Of a stretch of DNA of 64,000 nt, positions 45,532-54,042 are shown piece after piece. Under the pieces are notes generated by a model. It saw nothing but the letters and a program-made list of their open reading frames with translations, had not been told where the DNA came from and made no database searches. The stretch is from positions 62,001-126,000 of the forward strand of contig JADKKA010000007.1 of assembly GCA_016720745.1 (NCBI GenBank). Reading direction: 5' to 3'. Source of the DNA: Chitinophagaceae bacterium. GTDB lineage: Bacteria; Bacteroidota; Bacteroidia; Chitinophagales; Chitinophagaceae. Each line of letters starts with the position of its first letter. Position 1 is the first letter of the stretch. Position numbers and translations under genes: made by a program.

Positions 45532-46617
45532 ATGCCAATCGCTATTCATATTAATACATTACCGGGGCAGACAGATCCTTCCCTAAGACATTTTCTGCAG
45601 GCTTTGTTTCAGGAATGGACGGCCGATGCAGCGGGGCATCAGTTTTTGTTGATCGGACAAAAAAAAGAAAACAGCCTTTCTCATCTTTCTTCCAATAATT
45701 GTTCCTGGCAGGAAGCACCGGCTCCTGGAAAATCGATCGCTTATCAGTACTGGCAAAGGGTCCGGCTTCCATTATTATTAAAGAAAAACAAAACGGAACT
45801 CCTGATCGCCGCAGGGGGAATGAGTATGATTCCATCCCGGATCCCATCTGTTTTATTGGTATACGGAAATGACCTGCAGCGTGGAAAGGACAAAGCCTTT
45901 ATAAGGATGCTGCAACAGGCTGTTCAGATTATTGTCTTAACAGATAAAGATGCGAAACATCTTTCCCATGAATACCTGATAACACCGGAAAAGATTGCTG
46001 TATTAAAAGCCGCTCCTGCTTTTACAAACTATCCGCTCAGTTTTGAAGAGAAATCCATTCTCAAAAGCCGTTATACGGAAGGGAAGGAATTTTTTATGTA
46101 CAGCGGGATCATCGGGGCCCATCAAAACCTGACCAACCTGCTCAAGGCATTTTCGGTTTTCAAAAAAAGACAGGGTACCAATACCAAACTCCTGTTAGAA
46201 GGCCCCATCAATCAAAAAGACAAGGCCTTCACCGATAGTCTGGCCCATTATAAATACCGGGAGGAACTGGTACTTACCGGCGAACTGCCTCCATCCGAAA
46301 GGGCCGCCCTGATCGCTGCTGCCTATGCCCTGGTGGATCCGGCAATGCGGCCCCATGCTGCGATTCCGGTAATGGAAGCAGCTGCTGCGGGTGTACCCTC
46401 TATTTGTGTGGCGGGCCACCCGGTGCTGGAAGCGGATACTTATCTCGCTGCTGATATGACCGATTATGTGGACCTGGCTTCTGTTCTGATGCAGATGTAC
46501 AAAGATGAAGGCCTTCGGAACCAGCTGATTCAAAAAATCGGGAGCAGGACAGTCAGCCCCTCAATGGAAAATGCGCTGGATTCCTTTGTCCAAATCATCA
46601 AGCCCCTGCTTCGCTGA
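45532..46617 (+). CDS. Glycosyltransferase family 1/4 protein
   Basis: GT-B fold glycosyltransferase. The start is ATG 45532 (MPIAIHINTLPG); a TTG at 45520 is also in frame. The N-terminal half is variable. The C-terminal Glycos_transf_1 domain (about residues 185-360) shows FFMYSGIIGAHQNLTNLLKAFSVFKK, LVLTGELPPSERAALIAAAYALVDPA and the EAAAAGVPSICVAG nucleotide-sugar binding segment. 361 residues. The acceptor and sugar are unknown. It is not in a polysaccharide cluster. Confidence 0.87.
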   Translation: MPIAIHINTLPGQTDPSLRHFLQALFQEWTADAAGHQFLLIGQKKENSLSHLSSNNCSWQEAPAPGKSIAYQYWQRVRLPLLLKKNKTELLIAAGGMSMIPSRIPSVLLVYGNDLQRGKDKAFIRMLQQAVQIIVLTDKDAKHLSHEYLITPEKIAVLKAAPAFTNYPLSFEEKSILKSRYTEGKEFFMYSGIIGAHQNLTNLLKAFSVFKKRQGTNTKLLLEGPINQKDKAFTDSLAHYKYREELVLTGELPPSERAALIAAAYALVDPAMRPHAAIPVMEAAAAGVPSICVAGHPVLEADTYLAADMTDYVDLASVLMQMYKDEGLRNQLIQKIGSRTVSPSMENALDSFVQIIKPLLR

Positions 46618-46630
46618 TGCGAAGCCTTCC

Positions 46631-46638
46631 TATCTTTG
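46631..46638 (+). promoter_or_regulatory. -7 box for gldC
   Basis: TATCTTTG matches TAnnTTTG and lies 32 bp upstream of the gldC ATG, in the short gap after the glycosyltransferase stop. Confidence 0.45.
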
Positions 46639-46670
46639 CCGCTCAATAAAATAACCCGGGAAGGGTCAAT

Positions 46671-47021
46671 ATGAATAAATCAAGTATACTGATCGATGTG
46701 TTCACTGATGATAACCGGGTACCAGACAGCATCCAGTGGAGTGCCACCGATACCTCCGCAGAGAATGCACAAAAAGCCAAGGCTATGATGATTGCTTTCT
46801 GGGACGGTGCCGAAAAAGCCGCCCTGCGGATTGATCTCTGGACCAAGGATATGATGGTGGATGAGATGGCTGATTTTTTTTACCAGACCCTGATGACCAT
46901 GGCCGATACCTATGGAAGAGCCACCAAATACCAGGACCAGGTAGAAGAAATGAAAAGCTTTGCCAAAGGGTTTTATGAAAAATTCAGGGCAAGGCAGTTG
47001 AAGGAGAATAAGGCGGATTAG
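46671..47021 (+). CDS. gldC: Gliding motility protein GldC
   Basis: Small cytosolic Bacteroidota protein. The pattern SILIDVFTDDNRVPDSIQWSATDT and the ending YQDQVEEMKSFAKGFYEKFRARQLKEN are characteristic of GldC. 116 residues. In Flavobacterium johnsoniae gldC mutants glide poorly; here the presence of the gene alone does not show motility, since GldC is kept in non-gliding relatives. It is monocistronic, followed by heptad repeats. Confidence 0.9.
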   Translation: MNKSSILIDVFTDDNRVPDSIQWSATDTSAENAQKAKAMMIAFWDGAEKAALRIDLWTKDMMVDEMADFFYQTLMTMADTYGRATKYQDQVEEMKSFAKGFYEKFRARQLKENKAD

Positions 47022-47025
47022 AAGC

Positions 47026-47215
47026 AGTCGATAGTCGATAGTCGATAGTCGAGAGTCAAGAGTCGGGAGTTGAGAATTATTAATGATGAGTTATGAGTGG
47101 CGGGGTATTCCCCAAACATTAGTAATCTTTGCAAAGAGGAAACCAAAATATCTAATTCCCAATTCCCAATACCCCCGCTTTCCCTTAGGCTACGGCGGTT
47201 AAAGCAATACCTAAT
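47026..47215. repeat. Heptad array (7 units) and palindrome between gldC and yqeY
   Basis: 47026-47074 contains seven 7-bp units: agtcgat three times, then agtcgag, agtcaag, agtcggg, agttgag. Around 47150-47172 and 47203-47230 are units of the type ccaattc/aattcct. Between them, at 47172-47204, sits a third, more diverged copy of the 32-bp palindrome (core cttaggctacggcgg). Confidence 0.75.
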
Positions 47216-47237
47216 TCCTAATAACAAATATCCAACT

Positions 47238-47690
47238 ATGTCACTCGAACAAAAAATAATGACCGATCTGAAAGCTGCCATGATTGCCAAAGATGAAGCC
47301 GCCCTGCGTAGCTTACGTGCTGTGAAAGCCGCCATCCTTTTGGCTAAAACATCAGAAGGTGGTTCCGGTGAATTGAAAGAAGAAGATGAGATCAAGATCT
47401 TGCAGAAGCTGGTGAAGCAAAGAAAAGATTCACTTGAAATTTTTCAACAGCAGAACCGGGCGGACCTCGCCAAAAAAGAAGAAGAGGAAATTGCGGTGAT
47501 TGAGAAATTTCTTCCTCAACAAATGTCAGCAGAAGAACTGAAAACGGAGATTGCTGCCATCATTGCATCGGTAGGGGCTACTTCTCCTGCTGATATGGGG
47601 AAAGTGATGGGCGTGGCTTCCAAACAGTTTGCCGGAAAGGCTGATGGCAAAACCATTTCTGCTGTGGTAAAAGAATTATTGGCCCGTTAA
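47238..47690 (+). CDS. GatB/YqeY domain protein
   Basis: Soluble helical protein related to the tRNA-binding C-terminal domain of GatB. The start at 47238 (MSLEQKIMTDLKAAMIAKDE) is canonical; the open frame from 47097 runs through repeats. LRAVKAAILLAKTSEGG, FLPQQMSAEELKTEIAAII and ADMGKVMGVASKQFAGKADGK are the conserved YqeY blocks. 150 residues. A role in tRNA amidation or binding is suggested by homology but not proven. Confidence 0.92.
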   Translation: MSLEQKIMTDLKAAMIAKDEAALRSLRAVKAAILLAKTSEGGSGELKEEDEIKILQKLVKQRKDSLEIFQQQNRADLAKKEEEEIAVIEKFLPQQMSAEELKTEIAAIIASVGATSPADMGKVMGVASKQFAGKADGKTISAVVKELLAR

Positions 47691-47766
47691 ATACCGGGTT
47701 TAAGGAATCTTTAGGAGCATTGCAGGGCTAAACTTACCTTTTCTACGTTTTTCCTTAAACCTCTCC

Positions 47767-48309
47767 ATGCTGATTGATATCATCTTTGCGGTTTTTCTCC
47801 TGCTGGCAGTGATGCGCGGTTACCGCCAGGGACTGATCATTGGATTATTCTCTCTCCTGTCTATCATCATCGGACTGGCAGCCGCTATGAAATTGTCAAC
47901 CGTGGTGGCCGGATGGCTGGGGGATTCAGTGAATATGTCCAAAGAGTGGCTGCCCCTGGTGTCCTTTATCCTGGTGTTTTTTGTGGTGGTCTTACTGATC
48001 AGACTGGGAGCCAAAGCCATTGAAAGTGCTGTGGAAGTAGTACTGATGGGCTGGATCAATAAACTGGCCGGTATCATCCTGTATGCCGTAATTGGATTGC
48101 TGGTATTCAGTGTACTGCTCTTTTATGCTGAACAAATGCAGTTATTTCAACCCGCCACTATCCGGGAGTCGGTCAGTTACCCGCTGGTACAGCCCTGGGG
48201 TCCCAGGGTAATCAATGGCATCGGGTCGGTGATTCCCATTTTTAAAGACATGTTCAGTGAACTGGAATCATTCTTTGGAAATGTTTCCCGGAAAATATCC
48301 ATGTACTGA
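47767..48309 (+). CDS. CvpA family membrane protein
   Basis: Inner-membrane protein with four hydrophobic segments (about residues 5-22, 26-48, 62-85, 98-120), matching the colicin V production protein family: DIIFAVFLLLAVMRGYRQGLIIGLFSLLSIIIGL is the hallmark N-terminus. A hydrophilic ~55-residue C-terminus follows. 180 residues. The function is not defined in Bacteroidota; homologues affect envelope integrity and secretion. It is likely transcribed with yqeY, 76 bp upstream. Confidence 0.9.
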   Translation: MLIDIIFAVFLLLAVMRGYRQGLIIGLFSLLSIIIGLAAAMKLSTVVAGWLGDSVNMSKEWLPLVSFILVFFVVVLLIRLGAKAIESAVEVVLMGWINKLAGIILYAVIGLLVFSVLLFYAEQMQLFQPATIRESVSYPLVQPWGPRVINGIGSVIPIFKDMFSELESFFGNVSRKISMY

Positions 48310-48443
48310 ATAACATCCTGATTACTTCAGTTTATTTCCCCTGTGCGGGTTTCAGCAGCTTAATTCTCAACTAAATAGCTTTTTTTTAGGCTAAAACGAC
48401 TATTTTAGCCCCCGGAAGAGGCATTGCCCGCCGAACGACTGCT

Positions 48444-49223
48444 ATGGAGTACGAAATCAGACAGCAAGATAAGTTCAAGTATATTGAAGAAGGTACCGGG
48501 GAACCGCTGGTACTGCTTCATGGACTATTTGGCGCCCTGAGTAATTTCAGGGACCTGATTGAATATTTCCGTCAGCATTATAAAGTAGTGGTGCCCATGC
48601 TCCCCCTGCTGGAAATGGATATCCTGCATACTTCTGTGGGAGGACTGGCCAAATATGTCCATAAATTCCTGGAAGCAAGAGACCTGAATGCCGTACACCT
48701 GCTCGGAAATTCACTGGGCGGACATGTAGGTCTGGTGCATACACTCAAGCATCCTGAAAGAATCAAATCACTGATATTGACGGGAAGTTCCGGTTTGTTT
48801 GAAAACGGAATGGGGGATAGTTATCCCAAGCGGGGCGATAAAGAATATATCCGCAAAAAAACAGCACTTACTTTTTATGATCCGGCTATGGCCACTGATG
48901 AACTGGTGGATGAAGTATACAGCATCACCAATAACCGGATGAAGGCTATCAAGATCATTGCCCTGGCCAAGAGTGCTATTCGTAATAACCTGGGTGAAGA
49001 ACTGAGTCAGATCAAACAACCTACCTTACTGGTATGGGGAAATAATGATACGATTACTCCGCCATTTGTTGCCAAAGAGTTCAACAAACTGATTCCAAAC
49101 AGCGAATTGCATTTTATAGACAAATGCGGACATGCGCCCATGATGGAAGTGCCGGCTGAATTCAATGCCGTTCTGCACAAATTCCTGAAAAAGCTGACTG
49201 AGCCCGCAGCGATCAGCTCATAA
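48444..49223 (+). CDS. Alpha/beta hydrolase
   Basis: Cytosolic alpha/beta-hydrolase. VLLHGLFGALSNF is the oxyanion strand-loop, GNSLGGH (about residues 92-98) the nucleophile elbow, WGNNDTITP the Asp region and KCGHAPMMEVP the catalytic His. 259 residues, with a small cap. The family includes epoxide hydrolases, esterases and MenH-like enzymes; the substrate is not indicated by sequence. It precedes the CBS gene by 59 bp. Confidence 0.88.
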   Translation: MEYEIRQQDKFKYIEEGTGEPLVLLHGLFGALSNFRDLIEYFRQHYKVVVPMLPLLEMDILHTSVGGLAKYVHKFLEARDLNAVHLLGNSLGGHVGLVHTLKHPERIKSLILTGSSGLFENGMGDSYPKRGDKEYIRKKTALTFYDPAMATDELVDEVYSITNNRMKAIKIIALAKSAIRNNLGEELSQIKQPTLLVWGNNDTITPPFVAKEFNKLIPNSELHFIDKCGHAPMMEVPAEFNAVLHKFLKKLTEPAAISS

Positions 49224-49282
49224 GGACTGTCTTGTTTTAGTTCTTTCTGCTTTGTACATTTAGATTAGTAAAGCCGCTATCC

Positions 49283-49945
49283 ATGTTAACCAGAGAAGTA
49301 CTATCTCAGCATCTCCCCTCCCTGCACCTGCACGATAAAGTGTACCAGGCGCTGCAACTCATGAATGATAACCAGATCACCCATTTACCGGTACTGGACG
49401 GGGAGAAATTCGCGGGTTTACTAAGCGAGGATGATTTACTACAGGCAGAGAATGATCATGCACCATTATCATCATTGGAACAATCCTTTTCTTCATTTGC
49501 TGTTAGGGAAGAAGACCATTTCCTGAAAGCAGTGCAACTGGCTGCTGATAACGGACTGAGTCTGGTACCCGTGATCAATGAAGAAAATGAACTCACCGGT
49601 ACCGTTACTTATACAGAACTCCTTCGCCATGCAGCTGCTTTTATGAGCCTGAATGAACCGGGCGGACTGATTGTACTGGAATTGCCCAGTAACCAGTATT
49701 CCTTTAATGAAATCAGCAAACTGGTTGAGACCAACGATGCACAGATCACCCAGCTGAATACCCACAATGATGCCGAAACAGGCATGATGCAGGTTACTAT
49801 CCGGATCAATAAAACAGAGATATCAGATATACTGGCCACATTTCAGCGGTATGAATACAATGTGAAGTATTTCTTTGGCGAAGAACAGTATGCCAATGAA
49901 CTCCGGAGTAATTATGATAACCTGATGAATTACCTGAAGATCTGA
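49283..49945 (+). CDS. CBS-domain protein with ACT-like C-terminus
   Basis: Adenine-nucleotide-sensing CBS pair (about residues 1-55 and 70-130, e.g. ITHLPVLDGEKFAGLLSEDDLL and LSLVPVINEENELTGTVTYTELL). An ACT-like domain follows (GGLIVLELPSNQYSFNEISKLVETNDAQI ...). 220 residues. In Bacteroidota this gene is often placed near nadK and bamA, as it is here. A regulatory role is inferred; no enzymatic domain is present. Confidence 0.87.
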   Translation: MLTREVLSQHLPSLHLHDKVYQALQLMNDNQITHLPVLDGEKFAGLLSEDDLLQAENDHAPLSSLEQSFSSFAVREEDHFLKAVQLAADNGLSLVPVINEENELTGTVTYTELLRHAAAFMSLNEPGGLIVLELPSNQYSFNEISKLVETNDAQITQLNTHNDAETGMMQVTIRINKTEISDILATFQRYEYNVKYFFGEEQYANELRSNYDNLMNYLKI

Positions 49946-50008
49946 TCGCTTATCCGTTCATTCTGATAAATTACCAGTAATTTAGACGCCTGACCAGCAA
50001 CAGCGGGA

Positions 50009-51421
50009 ATGAGGGGGAACAACAAATACTGCTTTTTATTTTTCATTCTCGTTTTAGGGTATTGCAGCCTTGCTGCCCAGCCTTTATCTGCTCCTGATTC
50101 CACCGTTTCCAATTATATCGTTGGGGAGATACAGATTACCGGCAATAAAAAAACCAGAGCCGAAATCATCCTTCGCGAATTGTCCTTTCACAAGGGAGAA
50201 TCCTTTACACCCGAAGAGCTGACAAACCGGATGGAAGAAGGAAGAAAACAGCTCATGAATACCGCCCTGTTTCACCAGGTGCTGGTGGCTGCAAAAGATT
50301 TTAACGGGAATACAATCAATATTCAGGTGGAAGTAAAAGAGCGCTGGTATCTTTTTCCAGTTCCTTATTTCAAACCGGTTGACCGGAATATTAATCAGTG
50401 GCTGGTAGAACAAAAAGGCAGTTTTGACCGCGTGAATTATGGTGCCAAACTGACCTGGAACAATGCCACCGGAAGAAATGATAAATTCAAACTCTGGCTG
50501 ATCAGCGGATATACCCGACAGCTCTCTTTCAGTTACGACCGCTTATACATCGACCGCAACATGAAACTGGGAGCCAGTATGTCATTTGCCTATGGAAAGA
50601 ACCGGGAAATCAACTATAATACCGTCAATGATAAACAGGTTTTTCTGAAGGATGAGAATAAATATCTCCGGCATTTCATGAACGGAAATATTGGTATCAG
50701 CTGGCGACCGGCGATTAATACAAGGCATTCATTCGGGATCGGATTTAGTTCGGAAGAAGTGGGGGATACCATTGTGGCCCTGAACCCGGAGTATTTTACA
50801 CCCGGCAAAAACAAGATCGGGTATCCCAGTTTCTATTACAATCTGACCCATCTTCACCTGGACTATATCCCTTATCCAACAAAAGGGCTGGGGCTGAAAT
50901 TCTCATTCAGCAAAAACGGACTCAATAGCAGCATCAATCTCTGGCAATTACACCTGAATACACTTACAGCCTTTAAGCTGGGTCCTAAAACATTTTCCCA
51001 TCTGTACACATATGGTGGTATCAAATTACCATTTAAGCAACCCTGGTTCAACCGTCGATTTCTGGGTTATGGGGATACTTATTTGCAGGGCTATGAATAT
51101 AATGTAATGGATGGGGTTGCCGGTGGTTTTATCAAAGCATCCCTTCATCAGGAATTATTCAGCACCCGTTTCCGGCTGCCCAGAGGGAAAAACAAACCCA
51201 TGCTGGCCATTCCTTTCCGGGTTGTTGGAAAGGTATACGGAAATACGGGCTATGTCTATGATCCTGAACCGGGCGATAACCTGCTCAGCAATAAAATGCT
51301 GTACACCGGCGGAATCGGCATTGATATTATTACCTTGTATGATGTGGTGGTTAAAGTGGAATGGTCATTCAACCAGTTAGGACAAAACGGGCTATTTTTA
51401 CACCGAAAGAGTATATTTTGA
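50009..51421 (+). CDS. Short Omp85/BamA-like outer membrane protein with one POTRA domain
   Basis: Secreted beta-barrel protein. A signal peptide (residues 1-23, ending SLAAQ) is followed by one POTRA-like domain (about 38-115: VGEIQITGNKKTRAEIILRELSFHKGESF) and a barrel region of alternating aromatic strands up to residue 470. It has about half the length of the BamA encoded at 55004-57739. It may be a TamA/Omp85-type insertase or a lipid-handling barrel. nadK starts 2 bp after its stop. Confidence 0.83.
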   Translation: MRGNNKYCFLFFILVLGYCSLAAQPLSAPDSTVSNYIVGEIQITGNKKTRAEIILRELSFHKGESFTPEELTNRMEEGRKQLMNTALFHQVLVAAKDFNGNTINIQVEVKERWYLFPVPYFKPVDRNINQWLVEQKGSFDRVNYGAKLTWNNATGRNDKFKLWLISGYTRQLSFSYDRLYIDRNMKLGASMSFAYGKNREINYNTVNDKQVFLKDENKYLRHFMNGNIGISWRPAINTRHSFGIGFSSEEVGDTIVALNPEYFTPGKNKIGYPSFYYNLTHLHLDYIPYPTKGLGLKFSFSKNGLNSSINLWQLHLNTLTAFKLGPKTFSHLYTYGGIKLPFKQPWFNRRFLGYGDTYLQGYEYNVMDGVAGGFIKASLHQELFSTRFRLPRGKNKPMLAIPFRVVGKVYGNTGYVYDPEPGDNLLSNKMLYTGGIGIDIITLYDVVVKVEWSFNQLGQNGLFLHRKSIF

Positions 51422-51423
51422 TA

Positions 51424-52299
51424 ATGAAAGCAGCGATCTACAGCCGGGTGATGGAAGCCGAACAACAAAAGGACTTCCAGTTATTTTTTGATGAACTGGC
51501 TGTTCAGAAAATTGAGCCGGTCATTTTTCAGCCTTTCTTTAATGCGATTAAGGATAAACTTCATTTACCTGCAGGAACGGCCACTTTCTCGGATTCGGCG
51601 GATCTGCATGATATCGAATTCATCATCAGTCTGGGTGGCGATGGCACCCTCCTGGATACCGTGACCCTGGTTCGCAATCAGGATATTTCCATCATGGGGA
51701 TCAATTTCGGCAGACTGGGTTTTCTGGCCGGTATTGGCCGGGATGAAGTAACTAGGGCGGTAAAAGCCATGGCCCAGCGGACCTATGTGGTGGACAAAAG
51801 AACAATGATCCATGTGGATGCAAGTATTCCGCTTTTTGGCGATGTGCCCTATGGTTTAAATGAATTCTCTATTCATAAACGGGATGTGGCTTCGATGATC
51901 AAGATCCATACCTACCTGAACGGAGAATTTTTGAATACTTATTGGGCCGATGGATTAATTGTGGCAACTCCTACCGGATCAACTGGTTATTCCCTGAGTT
52001 GTGGCGGGCCGGTGGTTTTTCCGGACTCCGGCAGTTTTGTGATCACCCCGGTGGCACCCCATAACCTGAATGTGCGGCCCATTGTGGTGCCGGATAACAA
52101 TATTATTTCATTTGAAATTGAAAGCCGGTCCGACCAGTTTATCTGCGCCCTCGATTCCCGCCGGGAAATTGTGAGCAAGGATATCCAGCTGGCGGTTAAA
52201 AAAGAGGATTTTGATATCAGTCTGGTCCGCCTCAGCGAGAATAATTTCCTGCAAACCCTGCGGAATAAGCTGACCTGGGGACTGGATAAACGGAACTAA
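51424..52299 (+). CDS. nadK: NAD kinase
   Basis: ATP-NAD kinase producing NADP in the cytosol. The start ATG 51424 (MKAAIYSRV) lies 2 bp after the preceding stop; the longer frame from 51361 overlaps the upstream gene. Signatures: GGDGTLLD (about residues 73-80), NFGRLGFLAG, NEFSIHKRD, and TPTGSTGYSLSCGGPVV. 291 residues. Tight spacing with the Omp85-like gene implies translational coupling, a common Bacteroidota arrangement. Confidence 0.95.
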   Translation: MKAAIYSRVMEAEQQKDFQLFFDELAVQKIEPVIFQPFFNAIKDKLHLPAGTATFSDSADLHDIEFIISLGGDGTLLDTVTLVRNQDISIMGINFGRLGFLAGIGRDEVTRAVKAMAQRTYVVDKRTMIHVDASIPLFGDVPYGLNEFSIHKRDVASMIKIHTYLNGEFLNTYWADGLIVATPTGSTGYSLSCGGPVVFPDSGSFVITPVAPHNLNVRPIVVPDNNIISFEIESRSDQFICALDSRREIVSKDIQLAVKKEDFDISLVRLSENNFLQTLRNKLTWGLDKRN

Positions 52300-52368
52300 A
52301 TTCTTAGTCCGGTAAAAGAAAATAGCTACTTTTAACGTTCTAATTGATCCCGAACCATTTTAAACGTT

Positions 52369-53211
52369 ATGACGACAAAGATATTAGCGGCCGTATTCCT
52401 TCTTACAGTCTGTATTTCAGGCAATAATACTCTCCAGGCACAGGATGCGGTGGTGCAGGAAGGGGAGTTTGGCATCGGCGTTGGTGCCGGTCATTATTTT
52501 GGCGACCTGAATACCAGGGCCAAATTCAACAGGGCCAAAGTAGCGGCCTCCATCTTTTTCCGTAAAAATCTGGGTAACTATATTGCCCTTCGGGTAGGTG
52601 CCTCTTTTGCCCAACTGGGTTATTCTGACAAATACAACACCCATAACCAGTACATGCTGGAAAGAAACCTGAGCTTTAATAGCAAGGTTTGGGAACTGAC
52701 CCTGCAGGGGGATTTCAATTTTTTCCGGTTTATGCCAGGTGATCCGGCCTTCAGTTTCACCCCTTATATCACGTTTGGAGCAGGTGTATTCAGCTATGAT
52801 CCCTATGCCTACCTGAAAGGAAGAAAGGTCAATCTTCGTCCGCTGGGTACAGAAGGACAGGGAACCAATCCTTATAGCTCCATGGCCATCAGTATTCCTT
52901 TTGGTGGCGGATTCAAGTATGCCCTCAACGACCGGATCAATATTGGCTTTGAAGTATTACACCGTTTCACCAATACAGATTACCTCGATGATGTGAGCAA
53001 GACCTACGCAGATCCTGCCACTTTTGTTCCTAATCCTGATGGCAGTCCTTCTGATGCTTTCCTGCTGCAGGACCGCTCTTACGAATATGGCATTAATGTA
53101 AACCGGAAGGGAACTTCCCGTGGAATGAGCAAACAAAAAGATCAGTTTGTAACGGCCATGTTCCATCTTTCTTTCAACTTGCAGTCTTACCGCTGCCCTA
53201 CGGCCAAGTAA
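52369..53211 (+). CDS. DUF6089 outer-membrane beta-barrel protein
   Basis: Exported barrel protein of the Bacteroidota DUF6089 family. A signal peptide (MTTKILAAVFLLTVCISG ... LQAQ) is followed by FGIGVGAGHYFGDLNT, a typical OmpA-like first strand, RVGASFAQLGYSD, FTPYITFGAGVFSYDPYAYLKGRKVNLRPLGTEGQG and FGGGFKYALNDRINIGFEV. 280 residues. Genes of this family usually sit between nadK and uppS, as here. It is thought to be an outer membrane protein; function unknown. Confidence 0.85.
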   Translation: MTTKILAAVFLLTVCISGNNTLQAQDAVVQEGEFGIGVGAGHYFGDLNTRAKFNRAKVAASIFFRKNLGNYIALRVGASFAQLGYSDKYNTHNQYMLERNLSFNSKVWELTLQGDFNFFRFMPGDPAFSFTPYITFGAGVFSYDPYAYLKGRKVNLRPLGTEGQGTNPYSSMAISIPFGGGFKYALNDRINIGFEVLHRFTNTDYLDDVSKTYADPATFVPNPDGSPSDAFLLQDRSYEYGINVNRKGTSRGMSKQKDQFVTAMFHLSFNLQSYRCPTAK

Positions 53212-53333
53212 GATTCACCCCTTGGTGCTATTCATATGTTAAGAAAATCTAATTATTTAGCAGTACGGTTAAACGAACGATTCAAGTAGCTGTCTCTAAA
53301 TAAACATAAATTTTAAACCTAACACCGAATTTT

Positions 53334-53744
53334 ATGCGCCTGACTAAAGTATTGTTCAGCCTTGCTATCCTGACCATTTTTACTGCCGGTACTGCATTTA
53401 CTCCCGTAAAGAAAGTAAATGGTGACTGGTTTTTCCTGGAAGACAAAAAAGTTGGTTTTGGAGTGGATCATGATGTAATCCACTTCGGCAACTGGAAAGA
53501 TGATGTTCGCCAGATCAAATTAAGAGTTACTGATGGTCCGCTCCGTATGTACAACATGATCATTCATTTTGACAATGGTACAACACAGTCTGTTGAACTT
53601 CGCAATAAGTTCAACGCAGGAACAGAAAGCCGTATTATTGATATGGATGGCGGACTTCGTCACCTGACCAAGATCGAATTCTGGTATGAAACCAGGGGTT
53701 TTGCCCGCGGAAAATCCAGGATCGCGGTTTGGGGTCGCAACTAA
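53334..53744 (+). CDS. DUF2541-like secreted protein
   Basis: 136 residues with a signal peptide (residues 1-23) and a single beta-rich domain resembling DUF2541: FGVDHDVIHFGNWKDDVRQIKLRVT, MIIHFDNGTTQSVELRNKFNAGTESRIIDMDGGLRHLTKIEFWYE. The C-terminus GKSRIAVWGRN is also characteristic. A periplasmic role is likely. Not normally part of the nadK-uppS block, so it may be an insertion into this neighbourhood. A hairpin at 53770-53807 follows the stop. Confidence 0.78.
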   Translation: MRLTKVLFSLAILTIFTAGTAFTPVKKVNGDWFFLEDKKVGFGVDHDVIHFGNWKDDVRQIKLRVTDGPLRMYNMIIHFDNGTTQSVELRNKFNAGTESRIIDMDGGLRHLTKIEFWYETRGFARGKSRIAVWGRN

Positions 53745-53769
53745 TCTCCCAGCCTCAAAATCTTTTTTC

Positions 53770-53807
53770 GCCACGAATGCACGAATATTTTTTCGTGAAT
53801 TCGTGGC
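53770..53807 (+). terminator. Hairpin terminator after the DUF2541-like gene
   Basis: Arms gccacgaatgcacgaa (53770-53785) and ttcgtgaattcgtggc (53792-53807) match at 15 of 16 positions and are followed by a T-rich run (tttcttttttg). It therefore looks like an intrinsic terminator, although its arm sequence recurs in the direct repeat that follows. Confidence 0.6.
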
Positions 53808-53990
53808 TTTCTTTTTTGTTTACCACGAAGGGTTTTGGCCACTAATTCACGAATTGTATTGTAATGAGATCGGGGCTGAGTAAAGATTAGTGCATTCGTG
53901 GCTTTATTTTTTGTCACGAAGGATATCAGCCACTAATTCACGAATTGTATTGTAATAAGATAAGGGCTGAGGAAAGTTTTAGTTCATTCG
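53803..53990. repeat. Two direct repeats of about 91 bp
   Basis: Two adjacent copies, about 53803-53896 and 53897-53988. A 28-base block beginning gccactaattcacg is identical at 53838-53865 and 53929-53956, giving a period of 91. Both copies start with cgtggcttt and carry cacgaagg and ggggctga/agggctga blocks. Small inverted repeats (cacgaa/ttcgtg) link them to the terminator hairpin upstream. Confidence 0.75.
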
Positions 53991-54042
53991 AGGCTTCTTT
54001 TTAGTCCTTTTGCGGATGGTGGTTTAAAATGATAACTTCGCG

